Source of the DNA: DATJMJ01 sp035508795
Lineage (GTDB): Bacteria; Actinomycetota; Acidimicrobiia; Acidimicrobiales; Palsa-688
Assembly: GCA_035508795.1 (NCBI GenBank)
Contig: DATJMJ010000184.1
Span: 1-28,460, forward strand
DNA: 28,460 nucleotides
Direction: 5' to 3'
Shown: positions 13,887 through 21,199 of the stretch, in pieces
Numbering within the stretch: position 1 is the stretch's first letter
Layout: every line of letters begins with the position of its first letter
Made by a program: the position numbers and the translations under genes
The notes under the pieces: model-generated
Told to the model about the DNA's origin: nothing
The model's database searches: none
The model's input: only the letters and a program-made list of their open reading frames with translations

Positions 13887-16800
13887 TTACCGGCGCTCCG
13901 GGGGGGGCTTTGCGTGGCGGCGGTGACGGGCCCACCGACGCCGACCGCAGAAATGTTCCTCACCGCAGCGAGCGCCACATGGCACGCAACCTGCTGCCCC
14001 GGCGCCACGTCGCCCAGCTCTGGCGTCACGTGGCGGCACTCTTCTATGGCGTAGGGGCAACGCGGTTGGAAACGGCAGCCAGGCAACGGGTTGACGACCT
14101 TGGGCGGCTCGCCGGCGTCGGTGGAGCCAGTCTCGTCGAGAGGCGCCCGCGGGTCGGGCACGGCCGACAGCAGAAGCTGCGTATAGGGGTGGCGGGGCGA
14201 GGCAAGGACCTGGTCGGTCGGACCGACTTCGACGATGTGGCCGGCGTACATGACGATCACCCGGTCGGCCACGTAGCGAGCCGAGGCGAGGTCGTGGGTG
14301 ATGTAGAGGATCGACACGCCCTCTGTCTCGCGGAGGCTCGCCATCATGTTGAGGATCCCGACCCGGATCGAGACATCGAGCATCGAGACGGGTTCGTCGG
14401 CCAGGATCAGCTTGGGCCGCAAGGCGAGTGCTTGAGCGAAACCGACACGCTGGCGCTGCCCCCCGCTCAGCTCGTAGGGGAACCTCGACAGCATTGCCTC
14501 GGCCGGTTGGAGGCCGACTGCTTCCATGACACGGACGGCCTCGTCGTGGCGCTCGCCGTCGCTCACGTCGGGCCGGTGGAGCGCGATCGCCCGCATGATC
14601 CCGTGGGAAACGCGGTAGGACGGGTTGATCGAGCTGAAAGGATCCTGGAAAACCATCGGGACATGGCCTCTATAGGCGAGCTGTTCGCGCTTGCCGTCCA
14701 ATGACTCCAAAGACTTGCCGTCGAAGGTCACCCGGCCGCTCGTCGGCTTGTAGACCATGGCCAGTGCCCGCGCCACGGTGCTCTTGCCGCTGCCACTTTC
14801 GCCTACGAGGGCAACAATTTCCCGCCGGGCGATCGAAAAACTGACGTCGTCCACTGCGTACAGCTCCTTCTTCGACCACCAGGCCCCGAGGTTGAAGTGG
14901 ACGGTCAGCCCGGAGACCTCCAGCAAGGTGGGCGCGGCGTGGCCGTTTTCAGCCGGAGCACGAGGCTCTACGGTCGCCGTGGCGGTGGCCACGACCGGTA
15001 CCGGCGCCGGCGGCTCTGCGGGCAAAGGCACCGGCGTGTGCTCGGGCAACAGCGGCGGCACTGGGCGCGGCGCCACTACCGGAATTCGCTCGAGGGTGCG
15101 GGCCGAGCGCCCGGCGAGAGTTCCCGTCTCGCCTGCACCCTGCTCGTAAAGGAGGCACCGCACGAGCGAACCGCCCCGGTGGTAGACGGGGGGGTCGACG
15201 GAGGAACATCTGGCCATGGCATCGGCGCAGCGCGGGTGGAAACGGCAGCCCGAAGGCGGCGAGGCCAGGTCGGGAGGCGACCCGGCGATACCAGTAAGGG
15301 CTACCTTTTCCCCTCTGATGGAAGGGAAAGCCTCGAGAAGTGCCCGCGAATAGGGATGCCGCGGGGTCGAGAACACCTCGCCGGTGGCGCCGAGCTCGGC
15401 CACCTGGCCGGCGTACATCACGAGCAGCCTGTCGGAAAAGTGGCGCACGAGCGAGATGTCGTGGGTCACGAAGATGACGGCGAAACCGAGCCTTTGCTGT
15501 AGGTCCTTGATCTCGCGCATGAGCGAGCGCTGTGCGACGACGTCGAGGGCGGAGGTCGGCTCGTCCATGATGACGAGCTGGGGCGTAAACAGGAGCGCCA
15601 TCGCGATCATGGCCCGCTGGCGCATGCCACCCGACAGCTGGTGCGGGTAGCTCCCGAGGTGGACTGGGTCGATCGACACGAGGCGGAGCACCTCGGCGGA
15701 GCGTTGCGTTATCTCCTCGTTGGACATCGCCGAGTGCGCCTTGCAGGCGTCCTTCATCTGTTCCCCGACGGTCATGACCGGGTTGAGGGCGTTCATGGCG
15801 CTCTGCATGACGACGGAAAACTCGCGCCAGCGTATGTGGCGGAGCTTCTGGTCGCTCATGTCCGCCATCTCCTGGCCACGGAAAACGACCGACCCTCCGG
15901 TGATCTCCGCCGGTGGGTTGAGCAAGCGGGCGATGGCAAACAGGAGCGTCGACTTGCCACAGCCCGACTCGCCGACGACGGCCAGGAACTCGCCGGCCGC
16001 GAGGTCCAAGTTGACGTCTTCCACGGCCACCACAGGCCCGGCCGGTGTCGAGTAAGCGACGGAGAGGTTGCGGACCTCGAGCAACAGCCCGGGACCGCTC
16101 CCGCCATTGAGGGGGAGCCCGTCCGCGGGACGGGCAACAGCAGCCACATCAGCAGCCGTAACCTCGCCCGTCGGGACGACGACCGCCGGCGCTCCGGGAA
16201 GTGAGAGCGTTGCCAGCCCGGGGGAAGGCGCGTGCGCCTCGGCCGGCGGCGCCTGCGGGGCGCGTTTTTTGAAAAGGCCCCTGATACGGTTGCGGCGCAC
16301 CGGCCGCAGGGCGGGGTTGGAGATCTCGTCGAAGGCGTAGTTGAGGAAAGCGAACGCCGCCCCGAGCAACGCGATGCAAACGCCGGGCATGATCGCCCAC
16401 AGAGCGCCGCCGGTGTTGAGGGCCTCGGCGTTTTGCGCCCAATAGAGCATGTTGCCCCAGCTGAGCGACGTCGGGTTGGCGAGGCCGAGGAACTGGAGGC
16501 CTGCCGCAGTCAGCACCGAGAAGACCGCCGTCCCGAAAAAAGTCGCCATTATCAGCGAAGTGAGCGTCGGCATGATCTCGGCGCCGATGATGTAAGCGCT
16601 CCGCTCCCCGCGCACCCGTGCCGCCAGGAGGAAATCGCGGTTGCGGAGAGACAGGACTTGCACGCGGAGTTGGCGTGCGCCGTAGGACCAACCGAGCGCT
16701 CCGAGGACGATGATGATCTCGCCGAGGCCAGTGTTGCGCAGGTAGGCGGCGATGACGACGATCAGCGGGAAGATCGGTATGACGAGCAGGACGTCGGTGA

Positions 16801-17128
16801 CGAGCGAGAGCGCCCCGTCGGCGAAACCCCCGAGATAGGCGGCCGATACGCCGACTATCACCGAGATGATCGTCGCGAGCCCGCCGGCGGCGAAGGCGAT
16901 TATGAGCGTCTGGCGGGCCCCCCAGATCAATTGCGACAGGACGTCCTGGCCCTGCGAGGTGGTGCCGAGCCAGTGGGCGCCCGAGGCCCCGAGGCCCGGT
17001 TCGAAAAGCATCGCGTTCGGGTCGTAAGGCGACAGCTCGCCCGGGAAGATCGCGAGCACGAGAAAAATCGTCATGAGCACGAGGCCCGCGACCGCTTTGC
17101 GGCTGTGGAGCAACCTTCGCCAGGACAT
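13883..17128 (-). CDS. OppC-OppD-OppF fusion: ABC importer permease with two ATPase domains
   Basis: This is a single 1081-residue reading frame. Residues 1-275 are a DppC/OppC permease: N-terminal helix, HWLGTTSQGQDVLSQLIWGAR and the coupling loop RVRGERSAYIIGAEIMP. A Pro/Ala-rich linker (about 283-345) leads to ATPase 1: Walker A GESGCGKST (386-394), LSGGM (498-502), Walker B LVIMDEP (518-524), and a C-terminal oligo_HPY region with Cys628, 634, 641 and 658. A second linker (about 662-733) leads to ATPase 2: GESGSGKST (776-784), LSGGQ (887-891), LILADEP (907-913), and Cys1018, 1024, 1031 and 1049. In the fused OppD of Mycobacterium tuberculosis such cysteines bind an iron-sulfur cluster. 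C-D and D-F fusions are known in actinobacteria; the triple fusion seems rarer. It follows oppB after 9 bp. Confidence 0.95.
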   Translation of the reverse strand: MSWRRLLHSRKAVAGLVLMTIFLVLAIFPGELSPYDPNAMLFEPGLGASGAHWLGTTSQGQDVLSQLIWGARQTLIIAFAAGGLATIISVIVGVSAAYLGGFADGALSLVTDVLLVIPIFPLIVVIAAYLRNTGLGEIIIVLGALGWSYGARQLRVQVLSLRNRDFLLAARVRGERSAYIIGAEIMPTLTSLIMATFFGTAVFSVLTAAGLQFLGLANPTSLSWGNMLYWAQNAEALNTGGALWAIMPGVCIALLGAAFAFLNYAFDEISNPALRPVRRNRIRGLFKKRAPQAPPAEAHAPSPGLATLSLPGAPAVVVPTGEVTAADVAAVARPADGLPLNGGSGPGLLLEVRNLSVAYSTPAGPVVAVEDVNLDLAAGEFLAVVGESGCGKSTLLFAIARLLNPPAEITGGSVVFRGQEMADMSDQKLRHIRWREFSVVMQSAMNALNPVMTVGEQMKDACKAHSAMSNEEITQRSAEVLRLVSIDPVHLGSYPHQLSGGMRQRAMIAMALLFTPQLVIMDEPTSALDVVAQRSLMREIKDLQQRLGFAVIFVTHDISLVRHFSDRLLVMYAGQVAELGATGEVFSTPRHPYSRALLEAFPSIRGEKVALTGIAGSPPDLASPPSGCRFHPRCADAMARCSSVDPPVYHRGGSLVRCLLYEQGAGETGTLAGRSARTLERIPVVAPRPVPPLLPEHTPVPLPAEPPAPVPVVATATATVEPRAPAENGHAAPTLLEVSGLTVHFNLGAWWSKKELYAVDDVSFSIARREIVALVGESGSGKSTVARALAMVYKPTSGRVTFDGKSLESLDGKREQLAYRGHVPMVFQDPFSSINPSYRVSHGIMRAIALHRPDVSDGERHDEAVRVMEAVGLQPAEAMLSRFPYELSGGQRQRVGFAQALALRPKLILADEPVSMLDVSIRVGILNMMASLRETEGVSILYITHDLASARYVADRVIVMYAGHIVEVGPTDQVLASPRHPYTQLLLSAVPDPRAPLDETGSTDAGEPPKVVNPLPGCRFQPRCPYAIEECRHVTPELGDVAPGQQVACHVALAAVRNISAVGVGGPVTAATQSPPRSAGK

Positions 17129-17137
17129 CTAGGTCGT

Positions 17138-18121
17138 TCAGCCTTGCTGTCTCGTACGGGGGTCCAGGATCGCCGTAACGACGTCGGCTGCCAGGATGCT
17201 CACGAGCACCGCGACGGTGATCAGCAAGAAGAGGGCCTGCATCACCGGGTAGTCGAGGTCGCTCACCGACGAGAGCATCAGGCTCCCGACTCCCGGGTAG
17301 TTGAAGACGTCCTCCACAAGGATCGCGCCTGAAACGACCAGGCCGAGCGACATCGCAAAGCCCGTCAGGTTGGGCAAGACCGCATTTTTACCGGCGTAGT
17401 GCCACATGATCCGCCACGGTTTGAGGCCCTTGGCCCGGGCCATGCGGACGTAGTCGTCGGCGAGGACCGTGATCACGTTGTTGCGCATCGTGAGGATCCA
17501 CCCTCCGATCGCTGTTACCAGGATCGTGAACGCCGGCAAGATCGCGTGCTGCAGGACGCTGTCGATGTAATGCCAATCAAGGCCCGGTACGAGGCCGGTG
17601 GTATAGGCGTCATCTGAAGGCAGCCAGCCGAGCGTCACCGAGAACACGTAGATGGAAAGCAGCGCCATCCAGAAATAGGGGAACGCAGACGTCACGACGA
17701 AGATGGGCGGGAGGAAGCTGTCGAGCCAGCTGCCCCTTTTCCATGCGCTGATGAGGCCGATAAAGGTCCCGAGCACAAATGCGAGCACGGTCGTGACGCC
17801 TACGAGACCGAGCGTCCAGAAAACGCGCTGCGCCACCATCGTGCGCACCGGGTCCCCGAAAGCGGTCGTAAGCGAGATGCCGAAATTGAAGGTGGCCACG
17901 TGGCCCCAGTAGCTGAAGTACTGCCCGAGCAGGTTTTGCTTCGTGTTGCCGCCGAGCAGGGTCAGCAGGGCGTGGATCGCCTGGGGGTTGAGGTGGGGGT
18001 GCTCAGCCACGAGGACCTGCGCCGGGTTGCCCGGCATGAGCCGGGGGATCAGGAAGTTGAGGCTCACCGCCGCCCATAGGGTGACGGCGAAGAAACCCAA
18101 CCTTCGGAGGACGAACCTCAA
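17138..18121 (-). CDS. ABC importer permease, OppB/DppB family
   Basis: This 327-residue inner-membrane permease has six predicted helices. It carries the family N-terminus (FVLRRLGFFAVTLWAAVSLNFLIPRLMPGNPAQVL), the central LGTFIGLISAWKRGSWLDS and the coupling EAA-like loop YVRMARAKGLKPWRIMWHYAGKNAVLPNLT (about 224-253), followed by VFNYPGVGSLM and the C-terminal ILDPRTRQ. It should pair with the OppC part of the next gene to form the channel. The start is TTG at 18121: AGGAGG (cctcct at 18129-18134) lies exactly 7 nt upstream and the protein begins at the conserved MRF-type N-terminus. A 77-bp gap separates it from the binding-protein gene, and 9 bp from the fusion gene. Confidence 0.95.
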   Translation of the reverse strand: MRFVLRRLGFFAVTLWAAVSLNFLIPRLMPGNPAQVLVAEHPHLNPQAIHALLTLLGGNTKQNLLGQYFSYWGHVATFNFGISLTTAFGDPVRTMVAQRVFWTLGLVGVTTVLAFVLGTFIGLISAWKRGSWLDSFLPPIFVVTSAFPYFWMALLSIYVFSVTLGWLPSDDAYTTGLVPGLDWHYIDSVLQHAILPAFTILVTAIGGWILTMRNNVITVLADDYVRMARAKGLKPWRIMWHYAGKNAVLPNLTGFAMSLGLVVSGAILVEDVFNYPGVGSLMLSSVSDLDYPVMQALFLLITVAVLVSILAADVVTAILDPRTRQQG

Positions 18122-18198
18122 CTTCCAGCCTCCTTGCGCCGCCCGAGCACGAGGCCCGGTGCGGGAACTCTCACCTGTCTACCTCTAGCTGCGCCCTT

Positions 18199-19923
18199 CT
18201 ACTTGTAGTACAGGTGCAAAAGTACGACACCCCAGTCCGGGCAGACAGCCTGGAAGGGCTGGGCGTACGGGTCGCTCTGGGTTACCCAACCCCCGATGTT
18301 GGCCGTGTCGTACTGGAACCAGTCCACCTGCTCGGTGACGGGGATGACAGGCAGCTGCGAGAGCATCACCTGTTGGAGCTTGTCCACCACCTGGTGCTGG
18401 ACCACCGAACTTGTGGTGGCGGCGTACTGGGTGAAGAGGGCGTCGGTCGCCGGGTTGCTGTAACGCTCGTAGTTGCTGGCAGCAGGTTGACCGATCGCGG
18501 CCGTGTTTGCCGAGTAAAGGAGCGTACGCAGCTCGTAGTAAGGCGTCGGGCCACCCGAATCCCAGTCGTACGCAAGCTCGAAATGGCCGTCGGAAAGGTC
18601 TGTCGAGTAGGTCGACCCGGTCAGGTTGTCAGGCGTCACCTGGATGCCGACTGCTTTTAGTTCGCTCTGGATTACGTTCACTGCGGCCACCCAGTCCGAG
18701 AAGCCGCCGTTGTTGATGATGGTGAACGAGAGCTGCTTGCCGTTCTTCGCGAATATCCCGTTGCTGCCCTTCTTGTAGCCGGCAGCCTCGAGCACCGACA
18801 TCGCCTTGGACGGGTTGTACGCGTAGGCGTTGCCGTACTTGGCGGCCAGGCTCGAGTCGTACCACTTGGAAAACGTCGGCAGCACGATGCCTGTCTGGTT
18901 GCCCCCGGGCTCCTCGCCGTACTCGCCGATCTTGCTGGCGAGCGGGCGGTTGACCGCGTAGGCGATCGCCTCGCGGACGGCGACGTCAGACAGGAGCGGG
19001 TTTTTCAGGTTTGGCCAGATGTTGACGTTGTAAACGGGCGGGAACCAGTAGTGGTAGTCCTTCGGGTTGGCGGCGACATAGAACTTGTCGATGCTCGGGA
19101 TGAACTGCGAGCCCCACTGGTCGGCGCCGCTGCGGAGGTCCTCATTGGCCGGCGTGTTGGAAAGGTAGGACGGGAAATTGACGGTCTGGATCTTCGGGAG
19201 CCCAGGCTGCCAGTAGTGGTCGTTCTTGGTGTACTGGATGTCGGCGCCGTCGCAGCTCCCAAGGACGTACGCCCCGGTGCCGACCGGGTGCGGGTCTGTG
19301 AAGGTGGCCGGGTTTTTGATGGTCGACCAGATATGGGCCGGGACGATCGGGGTCTGGTCGGCTATGTAATAGAAGTACGAGACGGCGGGGGTCTTGAACT
19401 GGAAGACCACCTGGTTGGTCCCGCTGAGGGCGACGCTGCTCAGCACCGACCAGTCGGCGTTGAGGTCGAGCGTCGGGTACTTCTTCAGCAGGTTGAACGT
19501 GAAGAGGACGTCATTGGCGGTGAAAGGCTGACCGTCCGACCACTTGACGCCCTTCCTAATGGTAAAGGTAAGGGTCTTGTTGCTGTTCGTCCACGCCCAC
19601 GACGTCGCGAGCCACGGAGTCGTCTTGCTGTTGTTGATCGAGTCGACGTAGGCCAGCTCTTCGTAGATCGGGCCGAACGAGAAGTAAAAGTCCGAGGCGT
19701 TGAGCGGGTTGAACTGGCAGGGCCAGGTGAAGCCCCACTCGTCGGCGATGTTGAGGGTGTTCGCGGCAGCTGTGACACCGTCGGGTGCGAACGCATTAAT
19801 TGTGATGCTGCTGGGCCGGGCCGTACCGCCCGTAGCCGCTTGAGCAACCCCGCCGGCGAGCGCGCCGCAAACAGCGACCGACGCTCCTAGTACCGTAAAC
19901 CGTGCCCACTTTTTCTTGGTCAC
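18199..19923 (-). CDS. Extracellular solute-binding protein, family 5 (OppA/DppA-like)
   Basis: This 574-residue SBP_bac_5 protein is the capture subunit for the importer encoded downstream. Domain landmarks include TLTFTIRKGVKWSDGQPFTANDVLFTFN, HPVGTGAYVL, NPLLSDVAVREAIAYAVNR and a C-terminal lobe with VDKLQQVMLSQLPVIPV. GTG at 19923 is chosen because AGGAGGG (19931-19937) lies 7 nt upstream; the frame from 19950 would run through that site. The signal peptide is KKKWARF, a hydrophobic core and AQA (27-29) followed by Ala30, suggesting signal peptidase I cleavage. The only nearby Cys (C19, in SVAVC) does not fit a lipobox. Family 5 proteins bind peptides or oligosaccharides; the GH20 gene and the dre-like site point to chito-oligosaccharides. 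Confidence 0.95.
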   Translation of the reverse strand: MTKKKWARFTVLGASVAVCGALAGGVAQAATGGTARPSSITINAFAPDGVTAAANTLNIADEWGFTWPCQFNPLNASDFYFSFGPIYEELAYVDSINNSKTTPWLATSWAWTNSNKTLTFTIRKGVKWSDGQPFTANDVLFTFNLLKKYPTLDLNADWSVLSSVALSGTNQVVFQFKTPAVSYFYYIADQTPIVPAHIWSTIKNPATFTDPHPVGTGAYVLGSCDGADIQYTKNDHYWQPGLPKIQTVNFPSYLSNTPANEDLRSGADQWGSQFIPSIDKFYVAANPKDYHYWFPPVYNVNIWPNLKNPLLSDVAVREAIAYAVNRPLASKIGEYGEEPGGNQTGIVLPTFSKWYDSSLAAKYGNAYAYNPSKAMSVLEAAGYKKGSNGIFAKNGKQLSFTIINNGGFSDWVAAVNVIQSELKAVGIQVTPDNLTGSTYSTDLSDGHFELAYDWDSGGPTPYYELRTLLYSANTAAIGQPAASNYERYSNPATDALFTQYAATTSSVVQHQVVDKLQQVMLSQLPVIPVTEQVDWFQYDTANIGGWVTQSDPYAQPFQAVCPDWGVVLLHLYYK

Positions 19924-19942
19924 TGGTCTTCCCTCCTCTTCT

Positions 19943-19960
19943 CGGGGCACCCATGCCCCG
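19943..19960 (-). promoter_or_regulatory. Hairpin in the leader of the binding-protein gene
   Basis: CGGGGCA (19943-19949) and TGCCCCG (19954-19960) are exact complements with a 4-nt loop. The hairpin would form in the mRNA leader 6 nt upstream of the strong AGGAGGG site. It might protect the transcript or affect initiation; no function can be assigned from sequence alone. Confidence 0.4.
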
Positions 19961-19998
19961 TCCAGGTCGTTGGCTGGCTTATGTGGATTGTCTAGCTG

Positions 19999-20014
19999 CC
20001 CGGTCTAGACCACT
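19999..20014. promoter_or_regulatory. DasR/NagR-like operator (dre-like site)
   Basis: The perfect palindrome GGTCTAGACC (20002-20011) sits in a 16-bp context matching the Streptomyces DasR consensus ACTGGTCTAGACCACT at 14 of 16 positions, with mismatches only at the first and third. A second GTCTAG core lies at 19990-19995 with poor flanks. The site is 76 bp upstream of the binding-protein start and about 210 bp upstream of the ROK gene, in the divergent control region. On the minus strand TTGACT (20038-20043) could be a -35 box, but no convincing -10 follows. No GntR-family regulator is encoded in this window. Confidence 0.6.
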
Positions 20015-20221
20015 CATTCGCTGCGAGCATATCCCCAAGTCAACCACGCCCAAGCAACCGCTCCCAGGCATCCTCCGGGCGACCGAGGGCGGCGGCGAGG
20101 GCAGCCGGCGGCCGTGGCCGCTCCTGGTGCACCTGCGCCCGTCCTCCGGCGTCGCCTCCCGGCGGGCGGCCATAGTGGCAGGTGGCCGCGCCGGGGTGGC
20201 GCCGGGAGCAAGGACCAGGTC

Positions 20222-21199
20222 ATGAGCAGCATCGCGAGCGGGAGCCGGGCAGCAGGTGGGCCCCCGGGCCGGCAGCCCGTGGTCGCGGCGTTCGACTTCG
20301 GGGGCAGCAAGGTGGCCATCGCGGTGACCGACCTCGATGGCGCACGCCTCGCTTCCGCAACGCTCGCCACCACACCCGGCCGGGGAGCGAGATGGAACCT
20401 CGACCAAGCCATCGGCCAGGCGAAGGACCTGCTCGCCAGCCTCCCGGCGGGCACGGCGCTGGCGGCGATAGGCGCTTCCACTTTCGGCATCCCGACCGAC
20501 CACGGCGTACTCCTCTCCCCCGCCATTCCCGGCTGGGACCGCCTCGACCTCCGCCATGAACTGACCGGTGCCCTCGGCTGCCCCAACGCCCGGGTGCGCA
20601 ACGACGTCAAGGCAGCTGCCGAAGCCGAGGTGGCTTCGGGAGCTCTCGTCGGGGCCGACCCGGCCGTGTACCTCAACCTCGGGACCGGGCTCGCAGCGGC
20701 CATCGTTTGCGGCGGCCGGGTGGTCGACGGCGCTGAGGGTGCCGCAGGCGAGATCGGCTACAACCTCCGCCAGATGGGCGACCTCGATGCCCCGCCCGAG
20801 GCCCGCCGGCGCCTGGAGGATGTCGCAAGCGGGATGGGCCTCGCCGCCACGGGCGCCCGGGCCACGGGTGCGGCCATTTCGGCGGCGGGCGTCTTCGAAC
20901 GTGAGGGGACCGACCACGGCCTCGCGACACTCGTGGACGGGTTCGTGGGGGAGCTCTCGTTCCACCTCGTCAACCTGGTCGTCGCCATCAACCCGCAGAA
21001 GGTCGCAGTGGGGGGCGGCATCGTCCGGTCGTGGGCGCGCATCGACAAGCCGTTGCGGAGGGCGCTCGAGCAGTTCGTCCCCTTCCCGCCCGAGCTCGTC
21101 CTCGGCGCCTACCCCTACGACGCCGCGCTGGTCGGGGCGATAACGCTCGGTGTGCGCGAAGCGCTCGCCCGGGAGACCACGGTGGCGGACCGACCATGA
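20222..21199 (+). CDS. ROK-family sugar kinase without the zinc-binding cysteines
   Basis: This 325-residue ASKHA-fold protein lacks a helix-turn-helix domain, so it is a kinase type and not a ROK repressor. The phosphate-binding DFGGSK is at 25-30, the catalytic Asp is D128 in RNDVK, LNLGTG (151-156) forms the second phosphate loop and GEIGY (176-180) matches the ROK signature GEIGH. After GEIGY the usual CxCGxxGCxE zinc motif is replaced by NLRQMGDLDAPPEARRRLED, with no cysteines. ATG at 20222 is chosen for AAGGA 7 nt upstream (near 20210). The stop overlaps the GH4 start by 4 bp. It may phosphorylate GlcNAc, glucose or a disaccharide, as the ROK beta-glucoside kinase BglK does; the substrate is inference. 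Confidence 0.82.
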   Translation: MSSIASGSRAAGGPPGRQPVVAAFDFGGSKVAIAVTDLDGARLASATLATTPGRGARWNLDQAIGQAKDLLASLPAGTALAAIGASTFGIPTDHGVLLSPAIPGWDRLDLRHELTGALGCPNARVRNDVKAAAEAEVASGALVGADPAVYLNLGTGLAAAIVCGGRVVDGAEGAAGEIGYNLRQMGDLDAPPEARRRLEDVASGMGLAATGARATGAAISAAGVFEREGTDHGLATLVDGFVGELSFHLVNLVVAINPQKVAVGGGIVRSWARIDKPLRRALEQFVPFPPELVLGAYPYDAALVGAITLGVREALARETTVADRP

